A stretch of 64,000 nt of DNA from FW021-bin31 sp964647485 (GTDB taxonomy: Bacteria; Bacteroidota; Bacteroidia; Chitinophagales; Chitinophagaceae): assembly GCA_964647485.1 (NCBI GenBank), contig CAZYHV010000001.1, positions 156,541-220,540 on the forward strand, read 5' to 3'. Shown piece by piece: positions 1-8,049 of the stretch (positions are counted from its first letter, which is position 1; each line of letters begins with the position of its first letter). The translations under genes were made by a program, and so were the position numbers. The notes under the pieces are model-generated. The model was not told where the DNA came from and searched no databases. It saw nothing but the letters and a program-made list of their open reading frames with translations.

Positions 1-50
1 CACGACCGTCTCCAAAAAGTGATGAATAATGCGGGTTAGACGAATATTAA

Positions 51-116
51 TCAGCCCGCTTTATTCTCCTTTCTTGACAAAATGATTTTTCATTCCTTTT
101 GAATAAAGCGGGCTGA
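51..116 (-). terminator. Long inverted repeat after metZ
   Basis: Perfect 16-bp inverted repeat, TCAGCCCGCTTTATTC at 51-66 and its complement at 101-116, with a 34-nt loop. It begins three bases past the metZ stop codon. There is no clear U-run on either side, so it may be a 3' stabilising hairpin rather than a classical intrinsic terminator. Confidence 0.5.
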
Positions 117-118
117 AA

Positions 119-1291
119 TTATTCTAATGCTTGTTCAATATCTTCAATGATATCATCAATATGCTCCAACCCCACAGAAATCCTTATCAATCCGGGGGTA
201 ATTCCCGTTTCTAATCTTTCTTCTTCTGTTAACTTAGCATGTGTTGTAGATGCAGGATGGCTAGCTATAGAGCGAACATCTCCTAAATTAGCCGTCATAG
301 ACAACATTTTTAGCCTATCCAGGAAGTGTCTTCCCGCCTCAATTCCTCCTTTCACTTCAAAACAAACTACACCTCCCCCCAGAGACATTTGTTTTTTAGC
401 TAACTCATATTGCGGATGAGACTTTAAAAAAGGATATTTTACATAGGCAATCTTCGGATGATCAGAAAGCCGTTCTGCAAGCTGTAAAGCATTCTTTGAA
501 TGCTTCTCAATTCTAACAGACAAGGTTTCCAATCCCTTGCTCAAAATCCAGGCATTAAATGCAGACAGAGAGGGACCAGTGTTCCTACAAAACAAATAGA
601 TATCATCAATATACTTCTGATCTCCGCAAATAACTCCACCAAGCGTGCGGCCTTGACCATCAATCCACTTTGTAGCAGAATGCACGATGAGATGGGCTCC
701 AAATTCTTTGGGTTTTTGTAAAATAGGAGTAGCAAAAGTATTATCGACTATAAATATTAAATCGTGTGCCTTCGCAAATTGATTCAGATAGTCTAAATCT
801 ACCAAATTCAACCCGGGATTTGAGGGGGTTTCTACATACAAAATCTTGCTTTCAGGGCGAACCAGATGTTCAAGCTCCTCCGGATGACGCATATCAAAAT
901 AAGAATGCGAGATTCCCCACTTAGGCAGAAATTTAGTCAGCATAGAATGAGTAGAACCAAAAATAGCACGTCCGGATAAAAGGTGATCTCCTGCACTCAA
1001 CAGACTCATAAAAGAAGCAAAGTTAGCGCTCATGCCTGAAGCCGTTGCCATGGCAGCTTCTGTACCTTCTAAAATTTTCATTCGTTCTTGAAATTCCGTT
1101 ACAGAAGGATTAATAAAACGGCTATAAATATTGGCCTGCTGCTCCCCTGCAAAAACAGCTCTCATCTCCTCAGCACTTTGGTAAGTAAAGCTGGAAGTCA
1201 AATACAAAGGGGATACATGTTCCATAGCATCAGACTGAGGTGTTCGGGTACGAATAACCTCCGAATCACTATGAAGTTTTTTAGGACTCAT
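119..1291 (-). CDS. metZ: O-succinyl/O-acetylhomoserine sulfhydrylase (MetZ-like)
   Basis: 390-aa PLP enzyme of the Cys/Met metabolism family. It should replace the acyl group of activated homoserine with sulfide to give homocysteine in the cytosol. The PLP lysine is K208 in HSATKWIDGQ, and the following GQGRTLGG is typical of the MetZ branch. The cofactor phosphate region (GMSAN, around 86-90) and the VDN motif (182-184) are present. A CAAAGGTA on the plus strand at 1332-1339 reads TACCTTTG ahead of the gene. The divergent metX next door makes acylhomoserine, so the pair covers two consecutive steps of methionine synthesis. Cystathionine gamma-synthase is the main alternative. Given MetX, O-acetylhomoserine is the likelier substrate (inference). 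Confidence 0.9.
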   Translation of the reverse strand: MSPKKLHSDSEVIRTRTPQSDAMEHVSPLYLTSSFTYQSAEEMRAVFAGEQQANIYSRFINPSVTEFQERMKILEGTEAAMATASGMSANFASFMSLLSAGDHLLSGRAIFGSTHSMLTKFLPKWGISHSYFDMRHPEELEHLVRPESKILYVETPSNPGLNLVDLDYLNQFAKAHDLIFIVDNTFATPILQKPKEFGAHLIVHSATKWIDGQGRTLGGVICGDQKYIDDIYLFCRNTGPSLSAFNAWILSKGLETLSVRIEKHSKNALQLAERLSDHPKIAYVKYPFLKSHPQYELAKKQMSLGGGVVCFEVKGGIEAGRHFLDRLKMLSMTANLGDVRSIASHPASTTHAKLTEEERLETGITPGLIRISVGLEHIDDIIEDIEQALE

Positions 1292-1331
1292 CTATACAAT
1301 TAAATAATTTAACGAAATGATTTTAACCATA

Positions 1332-1339
1332 CAAAGGTA
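1332..1339 (-). promoter_or_regulatory. -7 box of metZ
   Basis: TACCTTTG on the minus strand, an exact match to the Bacteroidota TAnnTTTG element, 40 bases ahead of the metZ ATG. No convincing -33 TTG is seen. Confidence 0.6.
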
Positions 1340-1392
1340 CAATTGATTTCCCACTATCCCCTTTTCCCGAAGGTAAATATTGAACCTAAAAA

Positions 1393-1809
1393 TTATTGGA
1401 TACGAGCTTCCCAGGAGAGAGCCGTTCCACCTTTTCTCAAAGTTTCTGCAACAGAACAATACTTTTCCATAGAAAGATCAACCGCCTTGTTGGCTTTCTT
1501 TTTATCTATTTCTCCACTAAGTTCAAAAACCACATGCACCTTACTCCATAAAGCCGGTTCCTTTCCTTCTTCTCTTTCCGCCTCTAATTCGATGGAAAGA
1601 TCTTCTACCTTCTGTCGTTGTTTTTTTAAAATCATCACGACATCAATGGCAGCACATCCTCCCATTCCCATAATCAGCATGCTCATCGGGCGAGCTCCAT
1701 TGTTGTGTCCGCCTACCTTTTCAGAAGCGTCCATATAAACCTCATGTCCTTTTTCATCCGTTGCTTTCATGTTAAAAGCATCATCCACTCGTTGTAATTT
1801 AATCTTCAT
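1393..1809 (-). CDS. OsmC family protein (peroxide/redox stress)
   Basis: 138 aa, the usual length for a single OsmC/Ohr domain. Family members are cytosolic dimers that reduce organic hydroperoxides with a pair of cysteines. The central helix carries GMGGCAAIDVVMIL with the conserved cysteine. The segment GGHNNGARPMSML just before it matches the YhfA-type OsmC subgroup. A second cysteine at the usual spacing is not obvious, so peroxidase activity is uncertain and the specific substrate is unknown. It lies between metZ and metX and is divergent from metX. Confidence 0.82.
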   Translation of the reverse strand: MKIKLQRVDDAFNMKATDEKGHEVYMDASEKVGGHNNGARPMSMLIMGMGGCAAIDVVMILKKQRQKVEDLSIELEAEREEGKEPALWSKVHVVFELSGEIDKKKANKAVDLSMEKYCSVAETLRKGGTALSWEARIQ

Positions 1810-1856
1810 AATTTAAAGTATTTCAATTTTATTTTAAATAACCCTAAACAAAACCT

Positions 1857-1864
1857 TAATTTTG
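1857..1864 (+). promoter_or_regulatory. -7 box of metX
   Basis: TAATTTTG, an exact TAnnTTTG match, followed by GCGC, 36 bases before the metX TTG start. The transcribed leader would be only about 25-30 nt, which leaves no room for a SAM riboswitch. Confidence 0.6.
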
Positions 1865-1899
1865 CGCTCAATTAATTTTGAACTGCAATATACAATAAC

Positions 1900-2922
1900 T
1901 TGTCTTTTCAGACCTACACATATAAAAAACCTTTTGAGTTGGAATCGGGAGAGGTAATGCCGGAAATCACCATCGGTTATCACACCTATGGGCAGCTCAA
2001 TGAGAAAAAGGACAATGTCATTTGGATTTGTCATGCACTTACTGCCAATTCAAATGTCACAGACTGGTGGAGTGGTCTGGCAGGAGAAGGAAGAGTCTGG
2101 GATCCCAATAAGCATTTTATTGTTTGTGCAAATATTTTGGGCTCTTGTTATGGAAGTTCCGGTCCTTTAACTGTCAACGTCAATACCGGAAGACCTTATT
2201 ACAATGGATTTCCCAGAATGACCATCAGAGATCTGGTAAAAGCCCACACTGTATTAAGAGAATATTTAGGAATCGAGCATATTGAAGTCTTAGCCGGCGG
2301 ATCTATGGGCGGGTATCAAGCTATGGAGTGGGCGATTATAGAACCAAAAATCGTTAACCGTTTATTCCTATTGGCTACCGGGGCTTCAGAAAGTGCTTGG
2401 GGTATTTCTATTCATACCTCCCAGCGAATAGCCATAGAAGCAGACTGTACTTGGCAAGATGCTTCTCCTCATGCCGGTGCCATGGGCATGAAAGCAGCAA
2501 GAGCTATCGGGATGTTAACTTATAGAAATTATCAGACCTTCGTCAATCAACAGACTGATCCTGATATACAAAAAACAGATCATTTTCGCGCCTCCTCTTA
2601 TATTCATCATCATGGAGATAAATTGGTCAAACGATTTAATGCACAAAGTTATTGGCTGCTTTCTAAAGTATTGGATACCCATAATATTGCAAGAGGAAGA
2701 TCCGATTCTATTGAAGAAGTTTTAGGAAGTATAAAACAACGCTCCCTCATTATCGGTATCACGAGCGACATTCTCTGTCCGGTGGAAGAACAACGTTTCC
2801 TGGCTCGAAATATGCCGGATGCCGCCTATTATGAAATAGATTCCTTATATGGTCATGATGGATTCTTAAAAGAGTTTGAAAGAATTGGAAAGATCTACTT
2901 AGATTGGATGAAAAAAGTGTAA
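1900..2922 (+). CDS. metX: Homoserine O-acetyltransferase (MetX)
   Basis: 340-aa alpha/beta hydrolase-fold enzyme that transfers acetyl from acetyl-CoA to homoserine, the committed step of methionine synthesis. The nucleophile is S135 in AGGSMGGYQAMEW. The rest of the triad is D290 (TSDILCPVEEQ) and H319 (YGHDGFLKE). The family's early signature LTANSNVTDWW is intact. The start must be the TTG at 1900: an in-frame TGA at 1879-1881 lies just upstream and the next ATG is inside the conserved fold. It is divergent from the OsmC gene and feeds its product to MetZ. The length fits the family. Confidence 0.95.
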   Translation: MSFQTYTYKKPFELESGEVMPEITIGYHTYGQLNEKKDNVIWICHALTANSNVTDWWSGLAGEGRVWDPNKHFIVCANILGSCYGSSGPLTVNVNTGRPYYNGFPRMTIRDLVKAHTVLREYLGIEHIEVLAGGSMGGYQAMEWAIIEPKIVNRLFLLATGASESAWGISIHTSQRIAIEADCTWQDASPHAGAMGMKAARAIGMLTYRNYQTFVNQQTDPDIQKTDHFRASSYIHHHGDKLVKRFNAQSYWLLSKVLDTHNIARGRSDSIEEVLGSIKQRSLIIGITSDILCPVEEQRFLARNMPDAAYYEIDSLYGHDGFLKEFERIGKIYLDWMKKV

Positions 2923-2928
2923 GCTAAA

Positions 2929-2944
2929 TGGTTGACCTCAACCA
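2929..2944. terminator. Short hairpin between convergent genes
   Basis: TGGTTGA-CC-TCAACCA, a perfect 7-bp inverted repeat in the 37-bp gap between metX and the convergent channel gene, followed by an AT-rich tract. It is a weak candidate for a bidirectional terminator. Confidence 0.35.
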
Positions 2945-2959
2945 ATAATTTATTTATAA

Positions 2960-3580
2960 CTACCTCTTCTTATAGATATTAGGTAAATGCCAGTCATATC
3001 TTACAGCACCAATACGAATAAGAACGACTACGCAAATACAAATAACATCTGAAATGGCTAAAGATAATGAAAAGACTTGTGTAGAAAGAAGATAGAGACA
3101 AGCGCCAATAATACATGCGGAAGCATAAATACTTTTTCTAAAAATAATAGGGATATTATTCAATAAGATATCTCTAATCACACCACCAAAGCATGCTGTT
3201 ATGGTACCAAGAACAATACATAATCCCGGATGTAATCCAAACAGTATCCCTTTTTGAACCCCTACAATGGTAAAAAAGCCTAATCCAATGGAATCAAACA
3301 GTAGGAGTGTCTTTTTATAATTCCCTATTGGTCGGTTAAAAGGGATGGTTATACCCACCGTGAGAAGTATAATCAGGGTATAGCTAATATTTTGCATCCA
3401 AGAAACGGGCTCTACTCCTACCAATAAATCCCTTAATGTACCTCCTCCTATAGCTGTTACAAAAGCGATAATAATCACGCCAAATAAGTCTAGTCTTTCT
3501 CCCATTGCAGCAAGTACTCCGGAGATTGCAAAGGCTACAGTTCCTAAAATATCCAGTATATGTAAAATATCAATATCCAT
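2960..3580 (-). CDS. Trimeric intracellular cation (TRIC/UPF0126, YicG-like) channel protein
   Basis: 206 aa from the ATG at 3580, with about seven hydrophobic helices in two similar halves. Each half carries a glycine-rich motif: AIGGGTLRDLLVG in the first and CFGGVIRDILLNN in the second. This is the bacterial TRIC/UPF0126 signature. Members are inner-membrane cation-selective channels or, in some cases, glycine transporters. An upstream start would add 22 residues, but that stretch is encoded by the dnaK terminator hairpin, so the internal ATG is preferred. The gene is separated from dnaK by that terminator. The transported ion is not predictable from sequence. Confidence 0.85.
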   Translation of the reverse strand: MDIDILHILDILGTVAFAISGVLAAMGERLDLFGVIIIAFVTAIGGGTLRDLLVGVEPVSWMQNISYTLIILLTVGITIPFNRPIGNYKKTLLLFDSIGLGFFTIVGVQKGILFGLHPGLCIVLGTITACFGGVIRDILLNNIPIIFRKSIYASACIIGACLYLLSTQVFSLSLAISDVICICVVVLIRIGAVRYDWHLPNIYKKR

Positions 3581-3626
3581 ATTTTTAAAATTAAGAGGAG
3601 CCTTTGTTGTAAAACAAAAATAGCAT

Positions 3627-3660
3627 AAAAAAACCGGATCATACAACGATCCGGTTTTTA
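3627..3660 (-). terminator. Intrinsic terminator of dnaK
   Basis: AAAAACCGGATC and its complement flank a 7-nt loop (ATACAAC), directly downstream of the dnaK stop. On the minus strand the stem ends in a run of T. A-rich and T-rich flanks could make it work in both directions. Confidence 0.8.
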
Positions 3661-3680
3661 GATTTATTTCGGGAAAATGG

Positions 3681-5609
3681 TTATTTCACTTCCTCATAGG
3701 GAACATCGGTCACATCATCACCACCATCTTCAGAATCATCGCTTCCTTCAGATTGCTGTTGAGCACCTTCCCCTCCAGGCTGTTGTTCTCCTCCGGCCTG
3801 TTGTTCTTGAGTCGCTTTATAGATATCTTCTGAAGCGGCTGTCCATTTCTGATTCAAATCTTCCATCGCTTTATCTACGGCCTCGATATCCTGAGATTTA
3901 TGGGCGTCTTTCAATTTACCTAAGGCTTCTTCAATTTCTGATTTCTTATCTGCAGGAAGTTTATCTCCATAGTCTTTCAGCTGTTTTTCCGTCTGGAAAA
4001 CTAAACCATCTGCCTGATTCAGTTTTTCAATTTTTTCCTTTTCTTTATTATCAGCTTCTTCATTCGCTTTCGCATCTGCCTTCATCTTTTCGATTTCTTC
4101 TTCGGTCAATCCGCTACCGGCTTCGATACGGATATTTTGAGATTTTCCTGTTCCTTTGTCTTTGGCAGACACATTAATGATACCATTGGCATCAATATCA
4201 AAAGTTACCTCAATCTGAGGAACACCTCGCGGAGCCGGAGGAATACCATCCAAAATAAATCGTCCTAAAGAACGGTTATCTTTTGCCATTCCTCTTTCCC
4301 CCTGAACCACATTAATTTCTACACTAGGTTGATTGTCGGCAGCAGTAGAAAAAGTCTCCGACTTCTTACTCGGGATCGTTGTATTGGCTTCGATCAACTT
4401 TGTAGCTACCCCGCCAAGGGTTTCTATACCCAGACTTAATGGAGTTACATCCAGTAACAATACATCTTTTACATCTCCGGTCAGAACCCCTCCCTGAATA
4501 GCCGCACCAATAGCAACTACTTCATCAGGATTCACTCCTTTATGTGGTTTATGTCCAAAGAATTCTTCTACTTTCTCCTGCACTTTAGGAATACGAGTAG
4601 ATCCTCCCACTAGGATGACTTCATCAATTTCAGATTTTTCATAACCTGCATCCTTTAATGCTTTACGACAAGGTTCCAGCGTACGTTCTACTAAATCATC
4701 CGATAACTGTTCAAATTTAGAACGGCTTAATTTGCGTACCAGGTGTTTTGGAACACCATCTACTGCTGTAATGTAAGGAAGATTAATTTCTGTTTCCTGA
4801 GAAGAAGACAATTCAATCTTTGCTTTCTCTGCAGCATCTTTTAGACGTTGCCATGCCATCGGATCTTTACTGATATCGATTCCTTCGTCCTTTTTGAATT
4901 CCTCACTTAACCAATCCATGATTACCTTATCAAAGTCATCTCCTCCTAAATGCGTATCACCATGAGTAGATTTTACTTCAAACACACCATCACCTAATTC
5001 AAGGATTGAAACATCAAAAGTTCCTCCTCCTAAATCGAACACTGCTACTTTACTATCTGTCGTTTTTTTATCTAAACCATAAGAAAGTGCTGCTGCAGTA
5101 GGTTCATTAATAATGCGGCTCACTTTCAGTCCGGCTATTTCTCCGGCTTCCTTGGTTGCTTGACGTTGTGAATCATTAAAATAAGCCGGCACAGTAACAA
5201 CCGCTTCCTCTACATCCTGTCCTAAAAACTCTTCAGCTGTTTTTTTCATTTTCTGAAGAACCATGGCAGAAATTTCCTGCGGAGTGTAAAGTCGTCCTTC
5301 TATATCAATACGTACTGTATTATTATCTCCTTTGGCTACTTTATAACTCCAATGTGGAATTTCATTAGAAACCTCATCAAAACGACGTCCCATAAAACGT
5401 TTTACAGACATAATTGTATTACTCGGATTGGTAATAGCCTGTCGTTTTGCAGAAGCCCCTACTTTTCTTTCTCCGTTCTCTAAAAATGCTACAACGGAAG
5501 GAGTTGTTCTTGCCCCTTCGTCATTAGGTATCACTTCCGGTTCGTTACCTTCCATAACCGCAACGCAGGAATTCGTTGTACCTAAGTCGATTCCGATTAT
5601 TTTTCCCAT
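3681..5609 (-). CDS. dnaK: Chaperone DnaK (Hsp70)
   Basis: 642 aa, full length for DnaK. The N-terminal ATPase domain opens with GIDLGTTNSCVAVMEG and has FDLGGGTFDVSILELG near residue 195. The hydrophobic linker DVLLLDVTPLSLGIET near 390 leads into the peptide-binding domain. A helical lid follows, and the tail is rich in Q, G, E and D. It folds and protects cytosolic proteins with DnaJ and GrpE, which are not in this window. The upstream region has no TAnnTTTG box. Instead CTGACATAATTGCAG lies about 80 bases ahead on the minus strand, so a stress-specific promoter is possible (inference). The gene is monocistronic, closed by the hairpin downstream. Confidence 0.98.
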   Translation of the reverse strand: MGKIIGIDLGTTNSCVAVMEGNEPEVIPNDEGARTTPSVVAFLENGERKVGASAKRQAITNPSNTIMSVKRFMGRRFDEVSNEIPHWSYKVAKGDNNTVRIDIEGRLYTPQEISAMVLQKMKKTAEEFLGQDVEEAVVTVPAYFNDSQRQATKEAGEIAGLKVSRIINEPTAAALSYGLDKKTTDSKVAVFDLGGGTFDVSILELGDGVFEVKSTHGDTHLGGDDFDKVIMDWLSEEFKKDEGIDISKDPMAWQRLKDAAEKAKIELSSSQETEINLPYITAVDGVPKHLVRKLSRSKFEQLSDDLVERTLEPCRKALKDAGYEKSEIDEVILVGGSTRIPKVQEKVEEFFGHKPHKGVNPDEVVAIGAAIQGGVLTGDVKDVLLLDVTPLSLGIETLGGVATKLIEANTTIPSKKSETFSTAADNQPSVEINVVQGERGMAKDNRSLGRFILDGIPPAPRGVPQIEVTFDIDANGIINVSAKDKGTGKSQNIRIEAGSGLTEEEIEKMKADAKANEEADNKEKEKIEKLNQADGLVFQTEKQLKDYGDKLPADKKSEIEEALGKLKDAHKSQDIEAVDKAMEDLNQKWTAASEDIYKATQEQQAGGEQQPGGEGAQQQSEGSDDSEDGGDDVTDVPYEEVK

Positions 5610-5754
5610 AGTATTAATTTTTCCTTTTAAACGCTTAATTTTTAATTTCGTTATTTACTTAGTCAATCACTATGCCAACACCAGCAACTCTGCAATTATG
5701 TCAGTAATTCATAAAACTTCCGTACCTTTCTCTTCATTATCTACAATTCTCTAT

Positions 5755-5762
5755 TAATTTTG
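5755..5762 (+). promoter_or_regulatory. -7 box of the thioredoxin lipoprotein-ogt pair
   Basis: TAATTTTG, an exact TAnnTTTG match 32 bases before the ATG at 5795. Confidence 0.55.
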
Positions 5763-5794
5763 TCGGTAGTTTCATTTTTTATAAAATCGATATC

Positions 5795-6940
5795 ATGATA
5801 AAAAAAATAAATATAGGGATCTTCTTAATCACCTTCTGTTGCCTATTGAACGCCTGCAAAAATAATGCGTCAAAGAAAATAAGTTTGAAAGTCACCCTGC
5901 AGCATCCTCCACAAACAACACAAAAGGTCTATTTGGATATTTTAAAGCCAACCCATACTGTAACTATAGATACTACCTCTTATAATCAAAAAGATAGTAG
6001 TTTCACTTTTCATCTCTATCCTACCAAAGAATCGATGTTGTACAGAATACGTATCGGAAAGGAATATACACAATTGTTGATTGGCGGGAAAAGGGATATC
6101 CAATTATTCGGAGATTTCAACCAAAAAGGGCAACCTACAATTAAAGGTTCTCCTGCTTCAAAAGAACTTCAAAATTTTATCACGCAACTAAATCAGGAAA
6201 ATTCAAAACTAACTACCCTGTCGGAAAGTATTTACAACCCTACCCATCCCCTATCCGACAGTATGACATATGTGAAGCAACAAGATTTAATCAAAAAGCA
6301 AAAAGAGCTACATAACCGCATTCTGCAAAAAGCAAAAACCACCCAAAATCCGACTATCGCCTTATTTGCATTAAGCATTTTGGATAAAAACAGTTTGCAG
6401 GAAGAAGGGAAAACCATTATCAAAGGATTACCCAATCGTTTCCCGGGAAATTTTCAAATACAAGATGCTGTCAATCACTTTGTAAAAATATTCAACAACA
6501 CCGGAAAAAATTTAACAGCGAACATCGGAGATACAGCTCCGGAATTAAAATTACCCAATCCTCAAGGAAAGACCATTGCATTATCGGATTTTAAAGGGAA
6601 ATATGTCCTTCTTGATTTCTGGGCGTCGTGGTGTGCCCCTTGCAGAGAAGCTAACCCTAAATGGGTGAAAATTTATAACCGTTTCAAAGATCAAAATTTC
6701 ACCCTACTGGGCGTCTCCCTAGACAGTAAAAAAGCAGCCTGGACAGATGCCATAAAAAAAGACGGACTGCTTTGGGAACAAATGAGTGACTTGAAAGGAT
6801 GGAGCTCCTCTCCTGCCAATATCTATCAGGTTGATGCTATACCGGCTAATTTTCTAATCGATCCCAAAGGAGAAATTATTGCAAAGGACTTGAGTCCGGA
6901 AGATTTAACAAAAAAACTCACGACTCTCTTAGCTCAATAA
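5795..6940 (+). CDS. TlpA/ResA-like thiol-disulfide lipoprotein with DUF4369 domain
   Basis: 381 aa. A lipoprotein signal (TFCCLLNAC, lipid on C21) is followed by a beta-rich DUF4369-type domain (about 28-130), a helical spacer and a C-terminal thioredoxin fold. The active site is W279-C280-A281-P282-C283. The cis-Pro region is near AIPANFLI. Bacteroidota encode many such proteins at the periplasmic face, where they reduce or exchange disulfides, sometimes for cytochrome maturation. The specific partner here is unknown. The next gene, ogt, begins three bases after the stop, so the two are probably co-transcribed although their functions look unrelated. Confidence 0.88.
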   Translation: MIKKINIGIFLITFCCLLNACKNNASKKISLKVTLQHPPQTTQKVYLDILKPTHTVTIDTTSYNQKDSSFTFHLYPTKESMLYRIRIGKEYTQLLIGGKRDIQLFGDFNQKGQPTIKGSPASKELQNFITQLNQENSKLTTLSESIYNPTHPLSDSMTYVKQQDLIKKQKELHNRILQKAKTTQNPTIALFALSILDKNSLQEEGKTIIKGLPNRFPGNFQIQDAVNHFVKIFNNTGKNLTANIGDTAPELKLPNPQGKTIALSDFKGKYVLLDFWASWCAPCREANPKWVKIYNRFKDQNFTLLGVSLDSKKAAWTDAIKKDGLLWEQMSDLKGWSSSPANIYQVDAIPANFLIDPKGEIIAKDLSPEDLTKKLTTLLAQ

Positions 6941-6943
6941 ACG

Positions 6944-7447
6944 ATGGAAAAAGAAGCTGTCTATAATCTAATAATGACGTCCCCCGTAGGGTATTTACAT
7001 CTCAAGGCATCCCAACAAGCCTTAACAGCTATTGATTACATTGAAAATAAAAAGGAAGTCGAACAAATACAACGTCCCAATAAGTGCTGTCAGGAAGCAA
7101 AACAACAATTAGAAGAATATTTTGCCGGAGTAAGACAAACTTTTAATATTCCACTGAAACCAGATGGGACAACCTTTCAAAAAAAGGTCTGGACAGCACT
7201 CCAACAAATTCCCTATGGCTCCACGATCAGTTATGGAAAGCTCGCTCGACAAATAAATAATAAGCAAGCCGTTCGTGCTGTAGGCCGTGCCAATGGTCAA
7301 AATCCAGTTCCAATCATCATTCCCTGTCATCGTGTAATTGGAAGCAATGGTCATTTGATTGGATACAGTGGAGGTCTTTGGCGCAAAAGAGAATTACTCT
7401 CCATCGAAAATCATCCCATCCAACAAACTTTACAATTTAAACGTTAA
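6944..7447 (+). CDS. ogt: Methylated-DNA--protein-cysteine methyltransferase
   Basis: 167 aa. It repairs O6-alkylguanine in DNA by moving the alkyl group irreversibly to its own cysteine. The active site PCHRV places the acceptor at C128. The helix-turn-helix with the arginine finger is RAVGRANGQNP just before it. The conserved GYSGGLWRKRELL tail follows. There is no Ada-type zinc or AraC domain, so this is the stand-alone Ogt/AGT form. It begins three bases after the thioredoxin lipoprotein gene and probably shares its promoter. Confidence 0.95.
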   Translation: MEKEAVYNLIMTSPVGYLHLKASQQALTAIDYIENKKEVEQIQRPNKCCQEAKQQLEEYFAGVRQTFNIPLKPDGTTFQKKVWTALQQIPYGSTISYGKLARQINNKQAVRAVGRANGQNPVPIIIPCHRVIGSNGHLIGYSGGLWRKRELLSIENHPIQQTLQFKR

Positions 7448-7477
7448 ACTAATTAACAAGTCTTTAACGTTCTAATT

Positions 7478-7495
7478 GTTCGGAACAAACCGAAC
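7478..7495 (+). promoter_or_regulatory. Candidate operator of the efflux operon
   Basis: Perfect 6-bp inverted repeat, GTTCGG-N6-CCGAAC, immediately upstream of the TACCTTTG box at 7502-7509. It overlaps the expected -33/spacer region, where a bound repressor would block RNA polymerase. The first gene of the transcript is a winged-helix regulator, so autoregulation is the natural reading (inference). Confidence 0.55.
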
Positions 7496-7501
7496 TAACC
7501 C

Positions 7502-7509
7502 TACCTTTG
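7502..7509 (+). promoter_or_regulatory. -7 box of the efflux operon
   Basis: TACCTTTG followed by GCGC, a strong Bacteroidota -7 element 25 bases before the regulator's ATG. A possible -33 TTG lies at 7476-7478. Confidence 0.7.
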
Positions 7510-7533
7510 CGCGAAAATTAAGATCGTCGAAGC

Positions 7534-8046
7534 ATGACAAACGAAAAATTATTGTTAGAAAGGCAGAATCTTATGGAGAAGATCGGGGTTCATATCGAGA
7601 AAGAAGAAAAACTTTCACCGGTGGCTTCCCGAATTTATGCATCGATTATATTAACTTGTAAAGCAGGGATTACCTTTGAGCAACTGATTAATGAAGTTGG
7701 AGCAAGTAAAAGTACTGTTTGTACTCATTTAAATACTCTAGAAAGTATTAACCGGATAGAATATTTTACAAAACCGGGAGATCGAAAAAGGTATTATATT
7801 CCCACTTCCAACCAATTTATTAAATTCATTAATGAAAAAATTGCAAACTGTGAAACACAATATCTCCTTCAAAAAGAGATTCTAGAATATAAAAAGAAGT
7901 ACAATAAACTATCGAAAGAGTTACCTGAAAAGCAATGCAATCTACAATATCATCAAAATATATTAATCTTTCTGGAGGAATCTATATCCTCATTCAAAAG
8001 ATTAAAAAAGAATTTAACATCAAAACAAACCGTTTCTAAAACCTAA
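7534..8046 (+). CDS. GbsR/MarR-like winged-helix transcriptional regulator
   Basis: 170 aa. The N-terminal half is a winged helix. The recognition helix lies in LINEVGASKSTVCTHLNTLESI, and the wing is formed by TKPGDRKRYYIPTS. The C-terminal half is a lysine- and glutamate-rich coiled coil (about 105-165), probably for dimerisation. Its ligand is not predictable. It heads the RND efflux operon with 3 bp before the adaptor gene, so it very likely controls that operon. A perfect palindrome overlaps the promoter and is the likely binding site. Confidence 0.8.
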   Translation: MTNEKLLLERQNLMEKIGVHIEKEEKLSPVASRIYASIILTCKAGITFEQLINEVGASKSTVCTHLNTLESINRIEYFTKPGDRKRYYIPTSNQFIKFINEKIANCETQYLLQKEILEYKKKYNKLSKELPEKQCNLQYHQNILIFLEESISSFKRLKKNLTSKQTVSKT

Positions 8047-8049
8047 GCA

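Noticed and set aside
1861..1899. SAM riboswitch ahead of metX
   Set aside because: The promoter box leaves a leader of about 30 nt, too short, and no matching structure is visible.
3581..3646. Longer start for the TRIC channel gene
   Set aside because: The added 22 residues would be encoded by the dnaK terminator hairpin and are not part of the family.
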